DNA of 64,000 bases. Source: Unio delphinus (taxonomy: Eukaryota; Mollusca; Bivalvia; Unionida; Unionidae). Below the pieces are notes generated by a model. The model ran no database searches, had not been told where the DNA came from, and saw only the letters and a list, made by a program, of their open reading frames with translations. Shown one piece after another: positions 59,526-64,000 of this stretch (position 1 is its first letter; every line of letters begins with the position of its first letter). A program made the position numbers and the translations under genes. Where the stretch lies: contig JAQISU010000182.1 of the NCBI GenBank assembly GCA_029339505.1, positions 3,688,501-3,752,500 on the forward strand, read 5' to 3'.

Positions 59526-60602
59526 ATGATTGATATTTGGGGATGATCTTTATCAGTGCTGTAGAAACCTGAACCCGATGGCGTTGCAACCGGTGACATA
59601 AAAAAAATAATCGAAGATGAAATAGCTGAGATGTTGAACTTGGCAAATATTGATCTCAATGAAATTGTTGTTTTTCAAGATCGTCAGGATAAGTTGAAAA
59701 CTAGTAATGTTTCCCTGGATGATATTTTAGTTAAACGACGCGACAGAGTAGAATATACTATCGCGTTGTTTTCTAATCAGGGCAAACTCAAACCAGGTGT
59801 ACTTGTTTCAACGATCATAGATAAATTAGCAACACTCGGTGATAATTATTCACCAACGATAGAATTATTTAAAAAAACTACGCGATTAATATGACAACCA
59901 TATAACTAAATTCGATCAGTTTTCTAAAAATAATAAAGAAATATAATTGACAATATTCACAAACCTCTATTAGATTTGCTTAGTAATCCACCAGTGACCA
60001 CACCGAAGCTCATAGAGATGATAACGTCTATGTTGGAACTAGCAACACTTCAAATCAAATATGAAGAACACGTGAAACAGTTTTCGTAAAAATATCGTAG
60101 ATAAATTTCTTGGAACCACATTCGATAAACTCGACATAAAACTCCGGATATTAAAAAATCCATCGATGATCTTAAAACAACCAGTGATGAAATACCCGTG
60201 ATCAATCGGCGAAAAGAAGTTATTCGCGAAGATATTAAAACAAACAACGATATTATCAAGGATGATATGCCGAAGATGATACAAATACTTGAAGAAACAA
60301 ATATCCTTCATGACAGAACCAACAACGTAGTATACACGATTCAGCATGGATCATTTGCGTGGACACCATCCACTAACACGCTAAGTATCAATGCAACCGT
60401 CAAGAGTATTTATCGATTAACACTAGTGACGCCGACTCAATTTAATATTTCATCAACGAGTTCATCTGGGGTCAACAATACTATATCAATCATCGTCGTC
60501 AAGGATACAACTGAACAGTTCACAATAACAACGAATGATAATAATCTGGCTAGGGTTTCAGTAACGTGGTATGTGGAATTCGTAGCGGATTTAAGTAAAT
60601 AA
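59526..60602 (+). pseudogene. Coiled-coil fibre-like protein of element C, broken
   Basis: ATG at 59526 (MIDIWG, stop soon after). Frame 59631-59894 (LDDILVKRRDRVEYTIAL, LVSTIIDKLATL) and the later frame 60198-60602 hold long charged helices, then a beta-rich tail with GSFAWTPSTNTLSI, TPTQFNISSTSSSGV and SVTWYVEFVADLSK. The arrangement shaft-then-head is consistent with a vertex fibre or spike. Three or more frame breaks occur between 59895 and 60197. Confidence 0.6.
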
Positions 60603-60647
60603 TTAAACCACCAGCGGTTTAAATTGAATTCTATTGTAATAAATAAC

Positions 60648-61087
60648 ATGTCATCACCGATGATTTCATCGATCCAATGTCGATATAACACCATCAAAGA
60701 ATTTCAAACAAATCTCAAAATTCTTTTTGAGGAGTACCGAACAAAAATAAACAAATACCGGCGAAGAATCATTGCCATCGATGTAGCTGTATACTTGATG
60801 TATGGCTTAATTATCGGCGTTGGTATTGCTATATCATCAGTTAAAATGAACGCTCGAGCTGTTATTCCGGTTTGTTTATCTGCGGTTCCAACCGTCGCAG
60901 GAATAGCCATCGCGATAGCAAACAAATATCATGTTCTCAACAAAAACTGCACGGTTACATTATTATAAATGCTATGGTATCTTGCGTGTATTCGCAATCA
61001 TCTAAGTTGATAGCATCGTCGCTCGACGACACGACAATAACCGAGGATGAGTTTTCGAGAATGGTCCAGAGGTACGAGTCAACATAG
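60648..61087 (+). pseudogene. Two-helix membrane protein Y of element C, frameshifted
   Basis: The frame from 60648 has a basic region (EYRTKINKYRRRI) and two transmembrane-like segments (AVYLMYGLIIGVGIAIS; AVIPVCLSAVPTVAGIAIAI). A frameshift near 60955 moves the C-terminal tail (SKLIASSLDDTTITEDEFSR) to another frame ending at 61087. The tail pattern (acidic/hydrophobic, xISxDEF) is the same as in A and in membrane proteins of other Polintons. Confidence 0.62.
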
Positions 61088-61118
61088 CTGGACATAGAGC
61101 GAGACAATAATAATAACA

Positions 61119-62110
61119 ATGACAATACCTCAAGAGCTACTTCAACGAATATTAAAAAATACCGAACCGAATAAACGAATAGCGGAAAATACCACACCGG
61201 TGAAAACCAGCATGATCTCAATAACATCAACTAATCTTGAATTCAGTGTGAATTTCCCTACTTCGGTTCCCGTGAAGGAAAAAGCGCTTGCAAAATTACG
61301 AGTGTATCACAGTTGGCCTAACATTAGGTCGGTAGCATTTTGCCGTCAACAACCGAATAATTCCTTGTTGTTTGCGAGTAAGAATAAACCCGATGGAACT
61401 CCAGACTGGAACGTTGTTTCGCTACCATCTGGGTCGAACAAGTCAATGCTGAATTACAGCGTAGAATAAAATCCATTACTGGAAAAGAATCATGCATCGC
61501 TATAACAGTTCACGAGCCGACATTATCATCCGCAATTGACATAAACTCACCCGGATATGTCGTAGATATCTATCAGATTTCTATAAGGACAATACTGGGG
61601 TGGCCTGAAATCCCACCTCAGACATCTTATCAAATACACTATCCTAAAAATCTTGATTATATTACCGACAAGATAAAACCTGATAATCCAGTACAATGTT
61701 ATAACGAATACACCAAGTTGAAATTTTTCATTGGAATGATAAAAGATCGCGTTATTAAAAGATACTACACAACTCGACAAGATAAAATCACTGAAAATTT
61801 CACAGCGATGAATAATGATTTTTCACTGTTGTTATCTCTTTAATCCGGTACTTTCACCCGAGATGAATTCATCAGCGTCATAGAAACATGTAACAAAATC
61901 ATCAATGACATGGAAACATTTCATTCGCAAATTATTCAGATGGTATTAGGTGACAGTAATCCTTAAACGAGAACAGAGTTTGCGACAGTATATAATATAC
62001 ACGTAGAAGATATTCCCACATTCAAATTAAACGAATATAATATCTCAGAACTACAAAAATCTCTTAATGATGCCATTGTTGTTGGTTTCAAAAAAATCCA
62101 CGACGCATGA
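61119..62110 (+). pseudogene. Protein Z of element C (vertex/spike-like), broken
   Basis: The frame 61119-61469 has FSVNFPTSVPV and LAKLRVYHSWPNI. A frameshift near 61430 precedes the remainder (SITGKE, AIDINSPGYVVDIYQISIR), where the ends read LQKSLNDAIVVGFKKIHDA, stop at 62108. The full region is about 330 codons. The beta-rich N-terminal half followed by a helical C-terminal half fits a two-domain structural protein. It is homologous to 29120-28039 in A. Confidence 0.62.
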
Positions 62111-62116
62111 AGAAAA

Positions 62117-62482
62117 ATGCCACAACCACAAACAATAATTCTCAAATATAATAACGACAGAGAAAGCGGTGGTAGGCATGTTGCTGCGTTCAACGTAAAT
62201 ATATCCTCGGTGATAGCGTTGAATTTAGTATGTGATGTTATCGAAGGAAGCTATCAAATAAATCTCGAGCAAACAAATCAAGCTCAACAAGGATATATTT
62301 TATATTCATTTGCACCATCCGCTCCTCCAGGATTTCTAATAATCGAGGATCCAACTAATCCAGTCTATATGCGATGTCATAATAATTCATTAACGAGAAT
62401 TAATTTCAAACTCACTGACCAGTCCAATAATCTTATTGATTTGCGAGATAAGGTTTTACAAATTAGTCTGTTTGTAAGATAA
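62117..62482 (+). CDS. Small beta-rich virion-type protein V (intact frame)
   Basis: 121 codons, no stop. MPQPQTIILKYNND, then SAPPGFLIIEDPTNPVYMRC and LTDQSNNLIDLRDKVLQISL at the end. The closing motif (LxDFRGExLxIxL-like) occurs in the terminal gene of many Polinton operons. It may be a spike or penton-like component, but this is not established. It starts 6 bp after gene Z's stop and is the last gene before the right terminal repeat (about 20 bp). Confidence 0.62.
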   Translation: MPQPQTIILKYNNDRESGGRHVAAFNVNISSVIALNLVCDVIEGSYQINLEQTNQAQQGYILYSFAPSAPPGFLIIEDPTNPVYMRCHNNSLTRINFKLTDQSNNLIDLRDKVLQISLFVR

Positions 62483-62501
62483 TAAATGATTTTCATCGTA
62501 A

Positions 62502-62640
62502 AAAAAATATTAACCCATTTACGATTTTTGAGGAAGCATCAGTTTGCAGAATGAGCACTTCTATTAAGAATTGTCGAGGAAGCCTGAGTTTGCCGAATCG
62601 ACGCCAAAGAAAAGTTGTATAGTTTGCCCCCTCTGCTGCT
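62502..62640. repeat. Right terminal repeat of element C
   Basis: Related to element A's terminal repeat (ACGATTTTTGAGGAAGC, GTTTGCCGAATCGACGCC, GTTGTATAGTTTGCCCCCTC and the terminal TGCTGCT). It contains two copies of the GAGGAAGC...TTTGC(C/A)GAAT unit, and lacks the fold-back inner arm found in A. Confidence 0.85.

Positions 62641-64000
<1,360 letters not shown>

Overview
This window looks like animal (metazoan) nuclear DNA. It is strongly AT-rich, full of di-, tri- and tetranucleotide microsatellites, and carries decayed copies of at least two non-LTR retrotransposon families (a CR1-like family whose 3' ends run into (ATT)n tracts, and two RTE/L2-like lineages). It also holds a small hAT-like MITE, an LTR-like insertion, and three or more decayed copies of a Polinton/Maverick-type virus-like transposon. 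The gene set resembles what I know from mollusc and cnidarian Polintons. A marine invertebrate, probably a mollusc, is my best guess, but the window contains no decisive species marker.

Layout. 0-5 kb: a CR1-like 3' fragment, microsatellites, then a degenerate RTE/L2-like LINE (about 2.7-5.05 kb). 5.6-10.25 kb: the only candidate host gene, with a signal-peptide exon (5593-5692), a phase 1-1 LDL-receptor class A exon (6414-6524) and a possible terminal exon (10170-10249); its intron carries more LINE debris. 11.2-14.4 kb: a tetranucleotide satellite block (D3) followed by a 2 kb paralogous segment (D1). Both recur in the same order at 46.8-52.9 kb. 14.4-27.5 kb: MITE, microsatellites, a nearly complete but dead CR1-like LINE (18.0-21.6 kb, minus), the first copy of paralogous segment D2 (21.6-23.8 kb) with an LTR-like insertion, and an RTE-like LINE (23.8-25.0 kb, minus).

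Element A (27507-39274, about 11.8 kb) is a Polinton with both terminal inverted repeats and flanking direct repeats. From left to right it carries minus-strand virion genes (small beta-rich protein, vertex-like protein Z, two-helix membrane protein Y, coiled-coil fibre-like protein, two tandem adenain-like proteases, a small ORF, a chimeric remnant of gene X plus capsid), then W, an HNH/NUMOD-type nuclease and a Cys-rich protein (all minus), a protein-primed-type family B DNA polymerase fused to an SF1 helicase (plus), the retroviral-type integrase and a zinc-ribbon/phospholipase A2 protein (minus), and the packaging ATPase (plus). Every long gene is broken by stops or frameshifts, and most of the major capsid gene is deleted.

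Element B (about 44438-46760) repeats the ATPase / zinc-ribbon-PLA2 / integrase module in inverted orientation. It abuts another fragment, B' (42985-44437), that carries a capsid and fibre remnant. Element C (52859-62640) begins inside the polymerase gene and keeps the whole virion operon in collinear order, including an almost full-length capsid gene with only three stop codons. It ends in a terminal repeat at 62640, where the second copy of D2 begins. B and C are in the same orientation and could be two halves of one element split by the D3-D1 block, although their terminal repeats do not match.

Working together, such genes would encode a small icosahedral virus-like transposon: integrase for insertion, protein-primed polymerase with helicase for replication, ATPase and protease for packaging and maturation, capsid and minor proteins for the shell, and PLA2 and amphipathic peptides for membrane passage. 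Here they are fossils. The most unusual points are the polymerase-helicase fusion, the fold-back terminal repeats, the homing-type nuclease, and the identical 17-bp and 43-bp divergent gene spacers kept between copies.
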